Assembly: GCA_003282985.1 (NCBI GenBank)
Contig: QBYE01000001.1
Coordinates: 1 to 64,000 of the forward strand
Length of the DNA: 64,000 nt
Origin: Pelagibacteraceae bacterium AG-325-E08
GTDB taxonomy: Bacteria; Pseudomonadota; Alphaproteobacteria; Pelagibacterales; Pelagibacteraceae
Direction: 5' to 3'
The translations under genes and the position numbers were made by a program. Below the pieces are notes generated by a model. The model searched no databases. It was not told where the DNA came from and saw nothing but the letters and a program-made list of their open reading frames with translations. This document shows positions 48,914 to 57,933 of this stretch, piece after piece. Position 1 is the first letter of the stretch. Each line of letters opens with the position of its first letter.

Positions 48914-49830
48914 TGGGAATTTTTGATAAATTTAAAGAAGGTTTTCAAAAAAGTGCTTCCGCACTTTCGTCTGGCATTAAGGAAATAATTGTAAAAAAAA
49001 AAATAGATGATGAAAATTTAAATAAAATTGAAGAATTTTTAATTAAATCTGATGTAGGTATAGAAGCTGCCTCTGAGATAAAACAAATAATTTCAACTAA
49101 AAAAATTGATCCTTCAAAAGATTTATCTTTAGAAATAAATCTCATTTTAAAAGATTATATAATTTCTTTAATGAAACCCCTAGAGAACAAGTCTTTTTTC
49201 ACCAAAAAAGATAAATTAAATGCAACTTTAATTTCTGGTGTAAATGGTGTTGGTAAAACAACTACTATTGGTAAAATTGGTAAAATTTTAAAATCAAGTG
49301 GTAATAAAGTTATGTTTGCAGCCTCTGATACTTTTAGAGCTGCAGCTATTGAGCAATTAGAAAATTGGGCTAATAAAATAGATGTTCAAGTTATTAAATC
49401 ATCACAAGGTTCAGATCCAGCTTCAGTAGCGTATAAAGCCATCGAAGATGCATTAAAAAATAATTTTGATCAAGTTTTAATTGATACGGCAGGAAGACTT
49501 CAAAATAAAAAGAATTTAATGGAAGAATATAAAAAAATTGCAAATGTAACTAAAAAGATAGACGCTGAAGCACCACATGATGTTGTTTTAGTTTTAGACG
49601 CAACTTCAGGTCAAAATATAATAAATCAAGTCGAAGAGTTTAATAAAATTATTCCAATAACAGGTATCATAATGACGAAATTAGATGGAACTGCAAAAGG
49701 AGGTATTCTTTTAGCTTTAGCAAAGAAATATAAACTTCCTATTATTGCATTAGGATTAGGTGAAAAAGAAGATGACTTGCAAATATTTGAAGCAGAAAAA
49801 TTTGCAGATGCCTTCACTCAAACTGATTAA
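48913..49830 (+). CDS. ftsY: Signal recognition particle receptor FtsY
   Basis: Membrane-associated SRP GTPase that receives Ffh. The NG domains are complete: SGVNGVGKTTTIGKIGKIL near residue 112, DTFRAAAIEQLENWA near 140, DTAGRLQNKKNLMEE near 195, and TKLDGTAKGGILL near 255. At 305 residues it lacks the acidic A domain found in E. coli, as in most alphaproteobacteria. It lies divergent from ffh, with dapF between. The 3' end overlaps the convergent hypothetical gene by 4 bases. Confidence 0.95.
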   Translation: MGIFDKFKEGFQKSASALSSGIKEIIVKKKIDDENLNKIEEFLIKSDVGIEAASEIKQIISTKKIDPSKDLSLEINLILKDYIISLMKPLENKSFFTKKDKLNATLISGVNGVGKTTTIGKIGKILKSSGNKVMFAASDTFRAAAIEQLENWANKIDVQVIKSSQGSDPASVAYKAIEDALKNNFDQVLIDTAGRLQNKKNLMEEYKKIANVTKKIDAEAPHDVVLVLDATSGQNIINQVEEFNKIIPITGIIMTKLDGTAKGGILLALAKKYKLPIIALGLGEKEDDLQIFEAEKFADAFTQTD

Positions 49831-50390
49831 TTTATTAAATTACTCGAAATCAAAGGCTTATAAATACTACACTTATAATTATCTTTAAATTTATAATGAC
49901 CACAATCTTTAGAAAAAGAAGAAATTATAAAATCAAATTTACCAGTTGTAGGATAAAGTTCTAATTTTTGATTAATAATATCATATTTGAAATTTGCATT
50001 TAAACTTTTGACAGCACTAATCATCACTAGAGTTTTATTATCCTTCAAAAGATAGTAAGCGAAATCATCAGGGAAAACTGGAAAATTATACTCTTGTAAA
50101 AAATATTTAGCCTGAGAAGGAAACCAATCATAAGAAATTAGAGGCATAGATGATTTGGTGGAATAATTATAAATATAAAGGTCTCTTGGAAAATCGTTTA
50201 TATAATTACTTTCTTCACCTCTAGCTAAAATCGATTTTTCTCTACCTTTAAAATATAGTGCAAACTCTTTATTGTGAGAGTCCATATGATCAATATGAAA
50301 TAAATCATCTGGGTAAAAAGAGTTTTCTTTTGAGTAAACAGAATTTGTGAAAATAAAGCTAAAAAAAAGAATTAAAAAATATCTTATCAT
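49827..50390 (-). CDS. Hypothetical exported protein
   Basis: I do not recognise this 187-residue protein. A signal peptide is clear (MIRYFLILFFSFIFTNSVYS, cut before KEN). The mature part is rich in aromatic residues and Asp, with two Cys near the C-terminus (DCGHYKFKDNYKCSIY) that could form a disulfide. It is likely periplasmic. It lies downstream of an alpha/beta hydrolase gene and convergent with ftsY. No function is proposed. Confidence 0.6.
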   Translation of the reverse strand: MIRYFLILFFSFIFTNSVYSKENSFYPDDLFHIDHMDSHNKEFALYFKGREKSILARGEESNYINDFPRDLYIYNYSTKSSMPLISYDWFPSQAKYFLQEYNFPVFPDDFAYYLLKDNKTLVMISAVKSLNANFKYDIINQKLELYPTTGKFDFIISSFSKDCGHYKFKDNYKCSIYKPLISSNLIN

Positions 50391-50439
50391 TAATTTAAAT
50401 AAGCTTAAAATCTTGAAATATATTTGTTTAGATTGTGGC

Positions 50440-51258
50440 TTAATTTAAACTGTCTAAAAATGACTTTAATGCTTTAAGAAGATTTTCATCATATTCCATC
50501 ATATGATTGTCATATTTTGTAAAATATGAATATTTAGGCTCATTTGCAATTTCATATATTTTTTTTCCCATTGAAAATGGAACAATTTGATCAGCCTCAC
50601 CATGCATCACTAAAATAGGAGAATTAATATTTTTAATGTTTTTTTTATTTTCAAATTTATCTTTTAACAATAGGTTGACAGGTATATATGGATAAAATTT
50701 CTTGGCAGCATCGATCATTGAAGTAAAAGGTGTTTCTAATATTATTCCTGCAAAATTTTTATTTTGTGCAAGATGTGTAGCCACTCCTGTACCCAATGAC
50801 TCTCCATATAAAATAATATCTTTTTCTCTCACGCCTTTTTTGGCTAACCAGTCAATTGCACTTTTGCCATCATCATAAAGACCTTGTTCAGTCGGTTTGC
50901 CTTTATTTCCACTAAAGCCACGCCAAGCTATTATTAAAAAATTTATATCCATATCTCTAAAATGATTGATTTTATGAATTCTATTTTCCAGGGATCCTGC
51001 ATTACCATGAAAAAAAATTAGTGTTTTAAAATCTTTTAGATTTTTTTCGTGATACCAGCCTAATATTTGAAGATTATCTGAAGATGATATTTTCACTTTT
51101 TCAATACCTACAGAGATTTCATCCCCTGAATAATTATTTTCGTTTGGATGATATAATAAGCTTCTTTGATAGAAGTACAAAAACACTAAAATTAAAGAAT
51201 AAAGAAAAAATATAATTAAAATTAATTGCATTATATTGTTCCTAATTTTTTTGAACAT
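50440..51258 (-). CDS. Membrane-anchored alpha/beta hydrolase (BEM46/ABHD13-like)
   Basis: 272 residues with an N-terminal membrane segment (about 9-30), then a serine hydrolase domain. Evidence: FFHGNAGSLENR near residue 83, AWRGFSGNKGKPTEQG near 112, nucleophile GESLGTGVA near 150, then the acid loop VMHGEADQIVPF and a His near the end. This matches the BEM46/YfhR group, whose substrates are unknown. It starts 17 bases inside the upstream EamA transporter gene, so the two are coupled. Confidence 0.8.
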   Translation of the reverse strand: MFKKIRNNIMQLILIIFFLYSLILVFLYFYQRSLLYHPNENNYSGDEISVGIEKVKISSSDNLQILGWYHEKNLKDFKTLIFFHGNAGSLENRIHKINHFRDMDINFLIIAWRGFSGNKGKPTEQGLYDDGKSAIDWLAKKGVREKDIILYGESLGTGVATHLAQNKNFAGIILETPFTSMIDAAKKFYPYIPVNLLLKDKFENKKNIKNINSPILVMHGEADQIVPFSMGKKIYEIANEPKYSYFTKYDNHMMEYDENLLKALKSFLDSLN

Positions 51259-52147
51259 TTTTTTTCTTTGCTAAGTATATGCCAAAAAAAACTAACATAG
51301 TTCCTACAAGATGATAATTTTCTAATTTTTCTTCAAATAGAAAATAGCCGTAAATTGCTCCATATATTGTAAAAATATATAAGGTAAATCCTGTCAGAGA
51401 TGCGCCAAGTTTTTTTTGTGCCATTGTATAGAGAGTAAATGCAACTATTCCTGGGGAAACTGCTGCAAAGACAACCCACATGAAAAATTCCTGATTAAAT
51501 ATAGTTCTTTCAAAAAAGATTTCTTCACTAATATAAAAAGGTAACAAGCTGACTGCACCAAAAAAAGCAATTAATGTAAATCTTTGAAAAATTTCAAGTT
51601 TTGTTTTCCAATAAAACAAATAAATTGAATATAAAGCCCATCCAATAGCAGCAGCCAACATCCACAAATCACCAATTGTAAAATTAAGATCTATTAACAA
51701 AGAGAGATCGCCTTTTATAATAATAGCAAATACTCCTATCAAACAAGCTATAAGTCCAATAATTTTAGTTAGATTAATTTTTTCATTAAAAAAAATGCTT
51801 GAAATCAAAATTATAAATACTGGAGATGAGGTATAAATGATTCCCATATTGGTAACAGTAGTGGTTTGACCAGCTAAAAAAGGGAAGGCGCCACATACCC
51901 CACATCCAGTTGCCCCTAAGAAAAAAAGTTTTTTATATTCTTTTTTCATAATTTTGTAACTCTTTCTTAAAGATAAATAAGTGAATGGTAGGAGAATTAA
52001 AAAAACTACCGTCCATCTCCAAAATGCTAAAGAGATTGGTGGAACATATTCAACTCCACCTCTGGCTACAATTAAATTTGATGCCATAAATATTGGTTGA
52101 ATAAATAAAAGAGAAAATGCTAATAAATTATTTGTTTTTGTGTTCAA
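51242..52147 (-). CDS. EamA/DMT family transporter
   Basis: Predicted inner-membrane exporter or permease of 301 residues with ten hydrophobic segments in two EamA repeats. The first repeat carries SLAFWRWTVVFLILLPF near residue 40, the second LWMLAAAIGWALYSIYLFYWKT near residue 157; both are family features. It starts with TTG at 52147. It ends inside the start of the following hydrolase. Members move amino acids or small metabolites; the substrate here is unknown. Confidence 0.8.
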   Translation of the reverse strand: MNTKTNNLLAFSLLFIQPIFMASNLIVARGGVEYVPPISLAFWRWTVVFLILLPFTYLSLRKSYKIMKKEYKKLFFLGATGCGVCGAFPFLAGQTTTVTNMGIIYTSSPVFIILISSIFFNEKINLTKIIGLIACLIGVFAIIIKGDLSLLIDLNFTIGDLWMLAAAIGWALYSIYLFYWKTKLEIFQRFTLIAFFGAVSLLPFYISEEIFFERTIFNQEFFMWVVFAAVSPGIVAFTLYTMAQKKLGASLTGFTLYIFTIYGAIYGYFLFEEKLENYHLVGTMLVFFGIYLAKKKNVQKN

Positions 52148-52167
52148 TGATTTTAATTTTTAGATAT

Positions 52168-52344
52168 CTATTTTTTATCAAAAAAGGCCTCATAGACCAT
52201 CATAAAAATTGCAATACCCATTAAAATATAAACAGGCAATACATCAAAAAAACCTATCATTGAAGATCTGGTTAATGTAAATGCAAGACCTACCAAAAAA
52301 GCTATTGCCAGAAGAGACCCTAAAAATGTTGTAAACTTTTGCAT
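52168..52344 (-). CDS. Small membrane protein, 58 residues
   Basis: A short reading frame (starts MQKFTTFLGSLLAIAF, ends FFDKK) fills the gap between the amidase and EamA genes. It has two predicted transmembrane segments (about 7-22 and 34-51). It begins one base after the amidase stop and so is likely translated with it. I do not recognise a family; the second segment ends MMVYEAFFDKK. Its placement and full use of the gap support a real gene. Confidence 0.55.
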   Translation of the reverse strand: MQKFTTFLGSLLAIAFLVGLAFTLTRSSMIGFFDVLPVYILMGIAIFMMVYEAFFDKK

Positions 52345-52345
52345 C

Positions 52346-53671
52346 TTAATTATTACATTCTTTTTCTAACCAATTAGCAACCCCTAAAAATCTATGATCA
52401 TCATAACGATCTCCAATAAGCTGCACACCTAAAGGCAAATTATTTTCACCTTCAAGTAGAGGAAGAGATATGCAGGGAGTACCTAGATATGACCATACCT
52501 TATTAAACTCAGCTGTACCGGTACTCTTCAATCCTTTTGGCGCAACACCCGGACTAGATGGAGATAAAACTCCATGATAATCCTCAAAAACTTCTTGATA
52601 AGACTCATAGCTTCTTTTTTTAAAATCAATAGCTTCAGCATATTCTTTTGCTGAATATTTATTACCTTTAGCTATAGCAGTTTGCATATATTTTGATAAT
52701 TTTGCCTTATACTTTTTATAATACATAGCAAAATTATTAGCCAAATCTGTTTCATGAATTATTTGATGATATTTATGAATATCTTTAAAATATGATGGAG
52801 TATCAAACACCTCAATATTTTTAAATGACTTAATAAAATATTCGAAAGACTCTCTAGATTTTTTATCAATTATTTTCCAATAATCTGATTTATAAAAGAT
52901 GAACTTAGGCTCATATGCAGGACCTTTTTTTGTTTCTTCTAAAATATTTTCTGCTGAATAATAAATGGTTGCTGGATCATGATGATCCTTTTTAATTAAA
53001 ACTTTAGCTAACAAAGCTACATCTTCAACAGTTCTGCCAAATAAACCCATATGATCCAATGCATATGAAGTTCTTAAAACACCATTTCTTGAAATTAGAC
53101 CATAAGTTGGTTTATATCCAACAACACCACAATAAGAAGCTGGTCTAATAACTGATCCACCTGTTTGTGATCCAATTGAAAGAGGTGCCATGAGAGAAGC
53201 AACAGATGCTGCTGAACCGCTAGAAGAGCCTCCAGGTGTTCTTGTATAATCATGCGGATTAGTTGTTTTTGGTGGTCCGAGATACGCTAATTCTGATGTA
53301 GCAGTTTTACCCATCACAATAGCACCAGCTGAATTTAATAGTTCAACTATCTCGGCATTTTGGGAATAAGATTTACCTTTTCTTATTGGTGTGCCACATT
53401 CAGTTGGCATATCAACAGTTCCAATTATATCTTTTAAAGCTATTGGAACTCCGTGCAAAAGACCTACTGGTTTTCCTGATTTTCTATGCTCATCTGCATC
53501 AGCAGCTTTTTCTAATAAAACTTTTTTATCAAAGTGAACCCAGGCTTTAATATCTCTTTCAAATTTACCTATTCTTTCAATATATTTTTCACAAACTTCA
53601 ACTGAGCTTAAGTGACCCTCTTTAATTTTTGAGGCTAACTCTTCGACACTTAACGAAAATATATCAATCAT
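52346..53671 (-). CDS. Amidase (amidase signature family)
   Basis: Amide hydrolase of 441 residues with the Ser-cisSer-Lys triad of the family: Lys in PIALKDIIG near residue 79, Ser in the GGSSSGSAASVASLMAP glycine-serine loop near 150 and GSQTGGSVIRPASYCG near 175. It resembles GatA, but no gatB or gatC is nearby and the C-terminal part (LPLLEGENNLPLGVQLIGD) is of the general amidase type. It starts 6 bases after dctM, so the substrate may be a compound the TRAP system brings in; that is inference. Confidence 0.85.
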   Translation of the reverse strand: MIDIFSLSVEELASKIKEGHLSSVEVCEKYIERIGKFERDIKAWVHFDKKVLLEKAADADEHRKSGKPVGLLHGVPIALKDIIGTVDMPTECGTPIRKGKSYSQNAEIVELLNSAGAIVMGKTATSELAYLGPPKTTNPHDYTRTPGGSSSGSAASVASLMAPLSIGSQTGGSVIRPASYCGVVGYKPTYGLISRNGVLRTSYALDHMGLFGRTVEDVALLAKVLIKKDHHDPATIYYSAENILEETKKGPAYEPKFIFYKSDYWKIIDKKSRESFEYFIKSFKNIEVFDTPSYFKDIHKYHQIIHETDLANNFAMYYKKYKAKLSKYMQTAIAKGNKYSAKEYAEAIDFKKRSYESYQEVFEDYHGVLSPSSPGVAPKGLKSTGTAEFNKVWSYLGTPCISLPLLEGENNLPLGVQLIGDRYDDHRFLGVANWLEKECNN

Positions 53672-53677
53672 CTTTTT

Positions 53678-55039
53678 TTAGTCTGCAAACAATACATCTG
53701 GTAACCATAAAGCAATTCCAGGAAACATGTACATCAAAAACATTCCAAAAATAACTATGCCTAAAAATGGCATAATGCCCTTAAATATTTCTAACAGTTC
53801 AACATTAGTTTTTTGAACTCCTTTAAGATAATAGGCGGACATGGCCATTGGCGGAGTTAAAAAGGATGTTTGTAAATTTAACGCAATTAACATCGCAAAA
53901 AAATATGGATTCACGTTAAATATCTCTAGCAATGGTAAAAATATTGGAACAAATATAATTAAAATCTCCGTCCATTCTAAGGGCCAACCTAGTAAAAAAA
54001 TTATTATTTGGGTTATTATTAAAAATTGCCATGTAGTTATATTTATCGATGTAAAGAAATGTTCAAATACCTCATGGCCGCCCAAGTAAGAAAAAACTGA
54101 AGAAAAAGTCCAAGATCCAATAAATAACCACATAATCATTGCGGTAGTTTTAGCTGTTAGAAAGACAGATTCCTTAAAATTTTGCCATTTAAGAGTTTTA
54201 TAAAACCAAGATAAAATCAAAGCACCAAAAGCTCCTGCTGCGGCGGCTTCGGCTGGGGTAGCAATTCCTGCTAAAATTGTTCCAAGAACTAACATTATTA
54301 AACCAAATAAAGGAACAAAAGAGACTAATACCTCTTTTAAAATTTCTGCTCTTGGTGGAATATCTTCAGCAGGTGGTCTTGGAGCTATTGAAGGGTTAAG
54401 CCATGCTCTAAATACTGCATATCCGATGTATAAACCTGCTAACATCAATCCTGGAAAAATTGCAGCTGCAAATAATCTTAATGGTGATAATTGAGCGATC
54501 ACAGAATAAACAATTAACATGATGCTCGGTGGAATTAAAATTCCTAAACAACCACCACTGCAAATTATTCCTGATGCAAATTTTTTGTCATATCCTGCCT
54601 TAACCATTGCGGGCCAGGCTAATAATCCCATCAAAGTTACGACTGCCCCAATAATTCCTGTTGCTGTAGAAAATAAAGTACACGTAATAAGTGCTGCTAC
54701 AGCCATCGATGCAGGTAATCTATGTGCTGCTAGTCTTATTGCAAAAAATAATTTTGCTACAATTCCTGCTCTTTCAACTAAATATCCCATAAACAAAAAG
54801 AGTGGTACTGCGGTCAATACGTTATTATCCATAACTGTATAAGTATTTTTTACAAATAGAGAAAATATTCTATTATCAAAAAGATGATCCATTAAAACTG
54901 GATCATAATAAGCATAATATCCAAAACCTATTCCCATAGCCATTAACGTAAATGCTATAGGGAAACCAAGTAAAACTGCGAATAGGAATACTCCCATCAT
55001 TAAAATTGCTACTTCTGGATTGGTAAGACTAAATAACAT
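53678..55039 (-). CDS. dctM: TRAP transporter large membrane subunit
   Basis: Ion-coupled permease subunit with about 12 hydrophobic segments over 453 residues. Family features include PLFLFMGYLVERAGI near residue 80, TGIIGAVVTLMGLLAWPAM near 128, GGCLGILIPPSIMLIVYS near 160, and ATPAEAAAAGAFGAL near 270. It starts 11 bases inside dctQ and takes ligand from the DctP-type binding protein using Na+ in known family members. Confidence 0.93.
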   Translation of the reverse strand: MLFSLTNPEVAILMMGVFLFAVLLGFPIAFTLMAMGIGFGYYAYYDPVLMDHLFDNRIFSLFVKNTYTVMDNNVLTAVPLFLFMGYLVERAGIVAKLFFAIRLAAHRLPASMAVAALITCTLFSTATGIIGAVVTLMGLLAWPAMVKAGYDKKFASGIICSGGCLGILIPPSIMLIVYSVIAQLSPLRLFAAAIFPGLMLAGLYIGYAVFRAWLNPSIAPRPPAEDIPPRAEILKEVLVSFVPLFGLIMLVLGTILAGIATPAEAAAAGAFGALILSWFYKTLKWQNFKESVFLTAKTTAMIMWLFIGSWTFSSVFSYLGGHEVFEHFFTSINITTWQFLIITQIIIFLLGWPLEWTEILIIFVPIFLPLLEIFNVNPYFFAMLIALNLQTSFLTPPMAMSAYYLKGVQKTNVELLEIFKGIMPFLGIVIFGMFLMYMFPGIALWLPDVLFAD

Positions 55040-55613
55040 TATTTTTATCTTCTTCTTGAGAGGTTCTCATTAAAATTTTATCTGTTTCTTCAGCAACAAC
55101 CATTCGTGAAGGCCAAATACCTGTTTTAATACAAATTACAGATCTGAACACCTCGCTTACTCCCTGAATTATTAACATAATACCAGCAGCAGGTATCATG
55201 GATTTCACCATGTAAATTTGAATTTGAGCTGGACTACTCCAGCTAGTTTCTTTAATTTTCCAGGCTTGAGCTGCGTATTCATAGCCATAAAATGCTAAAG
55301 CGATTACACCAGGAAAAAAGAATATAAAATAAAGAACTAAATCTATCCATGCTTGGGTTCTTTGGCTAAATAATCTATAAATTACATCACCTCTTACGTG
55401 AGCTTCTGTTGCTAAACAGTATGCACCAGACATCATTAATATTGCTCCATACATCTGCATACTAAAATCAAAATTCCATAATGTTGGCTTATTAAATGCA
55501 TAAGCCATTACTACTTCATAAACTGTTCCTCCCATTAAAATAACAATACACCATGAAAAGGCTTTGCCCATTGATGTGCTAAGTGTATCAGCAAATTTTA
55601 TGTAAGATTCCAT
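55029..55613 (-). CDS. dctQ: TRAP transporter small membrane subunit
   Basis: 194 residues with four hydrophobic segments, the second (about 50-65) short and amphipathic. ATEAHVRGDVIYRLFSQRTQ near residue 68 is a typical DctQ element. It pairs with DctM and has a long C-terminal tail (to residue 194) with acidic and basic residues. It overlaps dctM by 11 bases and is separated from dctP by a terminator. Confidence 0.9.
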   Translation of the reverse strand: MESYIKFADTLSTSMGKAFSWCIVILMGGTVYEVVMAYAFNKPTLWNFDFSMQMYGAILMMSGAYCLATEAHVRGDVIYRLFSQRTQAWIDLVLYFIFFFPGVIALAFYGYEYAAQAWKIKETSWSSPAQIQIYMVKSMIPAAGIMLIIQGVSEVFRSVICIKTGIWPSRMVVAEETDKILMRTSQEEDKNNVI

Positions 55614-55640
55614 TTTAATTTATAAGTATAGTAAATTTTG

Positions 55641-55674
55641 GTAAAAAAAAAGGGGGTTTTTAAACCCCCTTTAA
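55641..55674 (-). terminator. Intrinsic terminator between dctP and dctQ
   Basis: A perfect inverted repeat, AAAGGGGGTTT (55649-55659) and AAACCCCCTTT (55662-55672), is followed on the minus strand by nine T. It lies 22 bases after the dctP stop and 36 bases before the dctQ start. It should end many dctP transcripts and let a minority read into dctQM. Confidence 0.9.
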
Positions 55675-55694
55675 TTTAATTCTTTTAAAGTTAA

Positions 55695-56852
55695 TTAAAT
55701 TTTAACTTTTCCGATTGGACCAAACTCATTTTCATAAGCTAATTTGTAGTTCGGTTGATTCATCAACAGATACTTCATAGTTCTCTTAGCGTATGCTTTC
55801 TGAGAAGCGATAATTTTCTTGAAGAAAGGATCTTTTCCAGAAAATTCACTTACTATTTTATCCCAACCTTTTAACTGTTCAGCTAAAATAGCATCAGATG
55901 TTTGGTAAACATTAACCTTATGCTCATTCATTAACTTAGCTAAGTCAGCAGAATATCTAACTAAAGCTTTGAAGTAGTTATCTGAGTTTGCAGCATAAGC
56001 AGCATTTTTCAAGATAGCTTGATGAGCAGGTGAAAGGCTATTGTATCTTTTCTTGTTCACCGGTATCTCAAACATTTCTTGAGACTGGTGGAAACTACCT
56101 AAGTGGTAATGTTTAGATACATCTTGCATTCCAAACTGTGAGTCTGATGTTGGGTTGTTAAATTCAGCAGCATCAATCAAACCAGTTTTCATTGCTGGTT
56201 GAATTTCACCACCTGGTAATTGTCTTACGACCATTCCCATAGCAGTTAAAACGTTAGTCGCTAAACCAACTGTTCTATACTTCATTCCTTTAACATCAGA
56301 TACTTTTGTTACATTCTTTTTGAACCAACCAAAAGGCTGTGCTGGCATAGGCATATGAAAGAATCCAATGTAATCGAATCCTACTGAAGCAACAGCTTCG
56401 TCATATAATTTTCTTCCTCCACCATATTCCATCCATCCCATTACTTCTTGAGATGACATTCCGTATGATGGACCAGTTCCAAAAAGTGAAGCGGCAGGAT
56501 TTTTACCATACCAATAAGCTGTCACCCAGTGACCCATATCTAGGTTACCATCACTAACAGCTGCTCCTATTTCTGAAGTTTTTACAACTGAACCTACTGG
56601 TTGAAGATCAATCTTAAGTGAACCTCCAGACATTTCTTTAACCATGTTACAGTAGTCCCCAGCCATTTCAAAAAAGATGTTAGCGCCTGAAGGCCAAGCT
56701 GCTTGCATCTTTAATGTTACATGACCATCTGCTCTTGCAATGTTTGGCATTGCAACCGTAGCTGCAGCAACAGCTCCAGCTTTAGCAGCGGTTTTAAAGA
56801 ACTTACGTCTTGAAGATGTTTTAATCTTCAATGATTTATTTTCTTTTGTCAT
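55695..56852 (-). CDS. dctP: TRAP transporter substrate-binding protein
   Basis: Periplasmic ligand-binding protein, 385 residues. A twin-arginine type signal is seen (SRRKFFKTAAKAGAVAAAT, cleaved after NIARA). The mature protein matches the TakP/TTHA0766 branch (lactate or 2-oxo acids): LKMQAAWPSGANIFFEMA, KYRTVGLATNVL, GGEIQPAMKTGLIDAAEF near residue 215, and YHLGSFHQSQEMFEI. A strong Shine-Dalgarno sequence (AGAGGAG) precedes the ATG. The upstream gap (56853-56970) carries its leader, but I could not define a promoter. The ligand class is inferred from family. Confidence 0.9.
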   Translation of the reverse strand: MTKENKSLKIKTSSRRKFFKTAAKAGAVAAATVAMPNIARADGHVTLKMQAAWPSGANIFFEMAGDYCNMVKEMSGGSLKIDLQPVGSVVKTSEIGAAVSDGNLDMGHWVTAYWYGKNPAASLFGTGPSYGMSSQEVMGWMEYGGGRKLYDEAVASVGFDYIGFFHMPMPAQPFGWFKKNVTKVSDVKGMKYRTVGLATNVLTAMGMVVRQLPGGEIQPAMKTGLIDAAEFNNPTSDSQFGMQDVSKHYHLGSFHQSQEMFEIPVNKKRYNSLSPAHQAILKNAAYAANSDNYFKALVRYSADLAKLMNEHKVNVYQTSDAILAEQLKGWDKIVSEFSGKDPFFKKIIASQKAYAKRTMKYLLMNQPNYKLAYENEFGPIGKVKI

Positions 56853-56970
56853 TATTTCTCCTCTACTAGTTAATTAACTGTAATAATTTAAACATAGAAT
56901 TAGCTTAGAGTCTTTCTAAAAAAAGGAGTAGATGTCGCAGAAATTTAATTTTATACAATCTAGGGTAGAA

Positions 56971-57924
56971 TTAGTTCACTTTATTTTTACAATTCCCTGT
57001 TTGAAAATACTCATCAATATTATCAATAGCTAAATTAGCCATTGCTATTCTAGTGTCTTTTGTTGCGCTTCCAAGATGAGGTAAAATAAAAGCAGATTTT
57101 ATTTTTGAATAACCTGGGTTTAAGTTTGGTTCATTTTTGTAAACATCTAAGCCTACAGCATAAATTTTTCTTCTGTTCAATGCATCAATTAAAGCCTCAT
57201 CATCAACAATATCACCTCTAGCAACATTAGTTATTACTGCTCCTTTAGGAAAATATTCAACTGTCTCTTTGTTGATCATATTTTCTGTTTCCTTTGTTGC
57301 TGGACAACAAATAGATAAAACATCAGATACTGAAAAAAGACTTTTTACACTATCATGATAAATTGCACCGTTTTCTTTTTCAGGATTTAATTTTGATCGG
57401 TTATGATAATGAATTATCATTCCTAATGATTTAGCAATTTTAGCTATTTTTTGCCCAATTCTTCCCATTCCTAAAACACCTAATCTTGTTCCAGTTAATT
57501 GTTTTCCAATTAAATAATCTGCAGACCATTTCCATCCACCTTCTCTTGCAGAACTTATTCCCTCAGCAGCTCTTCTGCATGCTCCTAATATTAGGAGAAC
57601 ACCGATTTCTGCAGTTGCATCTGACAAAACCTCAGGCGTATTTGTAACTGCAATCCCTCTCTTTTTTGCAGCCTCTAAATCAATATTTCCAAATCCAACA
57701 GCAAAATTTGAAATAATCTTAACTGTATCCGGTAATTTTTCAATTGTATCTTTATCTAATTTTTCTGTCAAAGATGAAAGAATACCATCACAACCTTGAC
57801 TCATTTCTATTACTTTTGATTGTGAATATAATTCATCATTTGAGTTAAATTTTGCTTCAAAAATTTTTGAAGCTTTATCCTCACTATCTTTAATTAATTT
57901 CCTGGTAATTAAAATTTTTTTCAT
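56971..57924 (-). CDS. D-2-hydroxyacid dehydrogenase (glyoxylate/hydroxypyruvate reductase-like)
   Basis: NAD(P)-dependent oxidoreductase of 317 residues. It shows LGVLGMGRIGQKIAKIAKSLGM near residue 149, the catalytic Arg in NVARGDIVDDEALI near 233, Glu in DVYKNEPN near 262 and His in LPHLGSATKDTR near 282. This is the GyaR/GhrB-type set. It lies 9 bases downstream of the FAD oxidase gene and likely interconverts glyoxylate or hydroxypyruvate with glycolate or glycerate. Confidence 0.87.
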   Translation of the reverse strand: MKKILITRKLIKDSEDKASKIFEAKFNSNDELYSQSKVIEMSQGCDGILSSLTEKLDKDTIEKLPDTVKIISNFAVGFGNIDLEAAKKRGIAVTNTPEVLSDATAEIGVLLILGACRRAAEGISSAREGGWKWSADYLIGKQLTGTRLGVLGMGRIGQKIAKIAKSLGMIIHYHNRSKLNPEKENGAIYHDSVKSLFSVSDVLSICCPATKETENMINKETVEYFPKGAVITNVARGDIVDDEALIDALNRRKIYAVGLDVYKNEPNLNPGYSKIKSAFILPHLGSATKDTRIAMANLAIDNIDEYFQTGNCKNKVN

Positions 57925-57933
57925 TTTTATTGA

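Noticed and set aside
53678-55613. Sign of recent transfer in the TRAP region
   Set aside because: Base and codon use look like the rest and no mobile element or tRNA flanks it.
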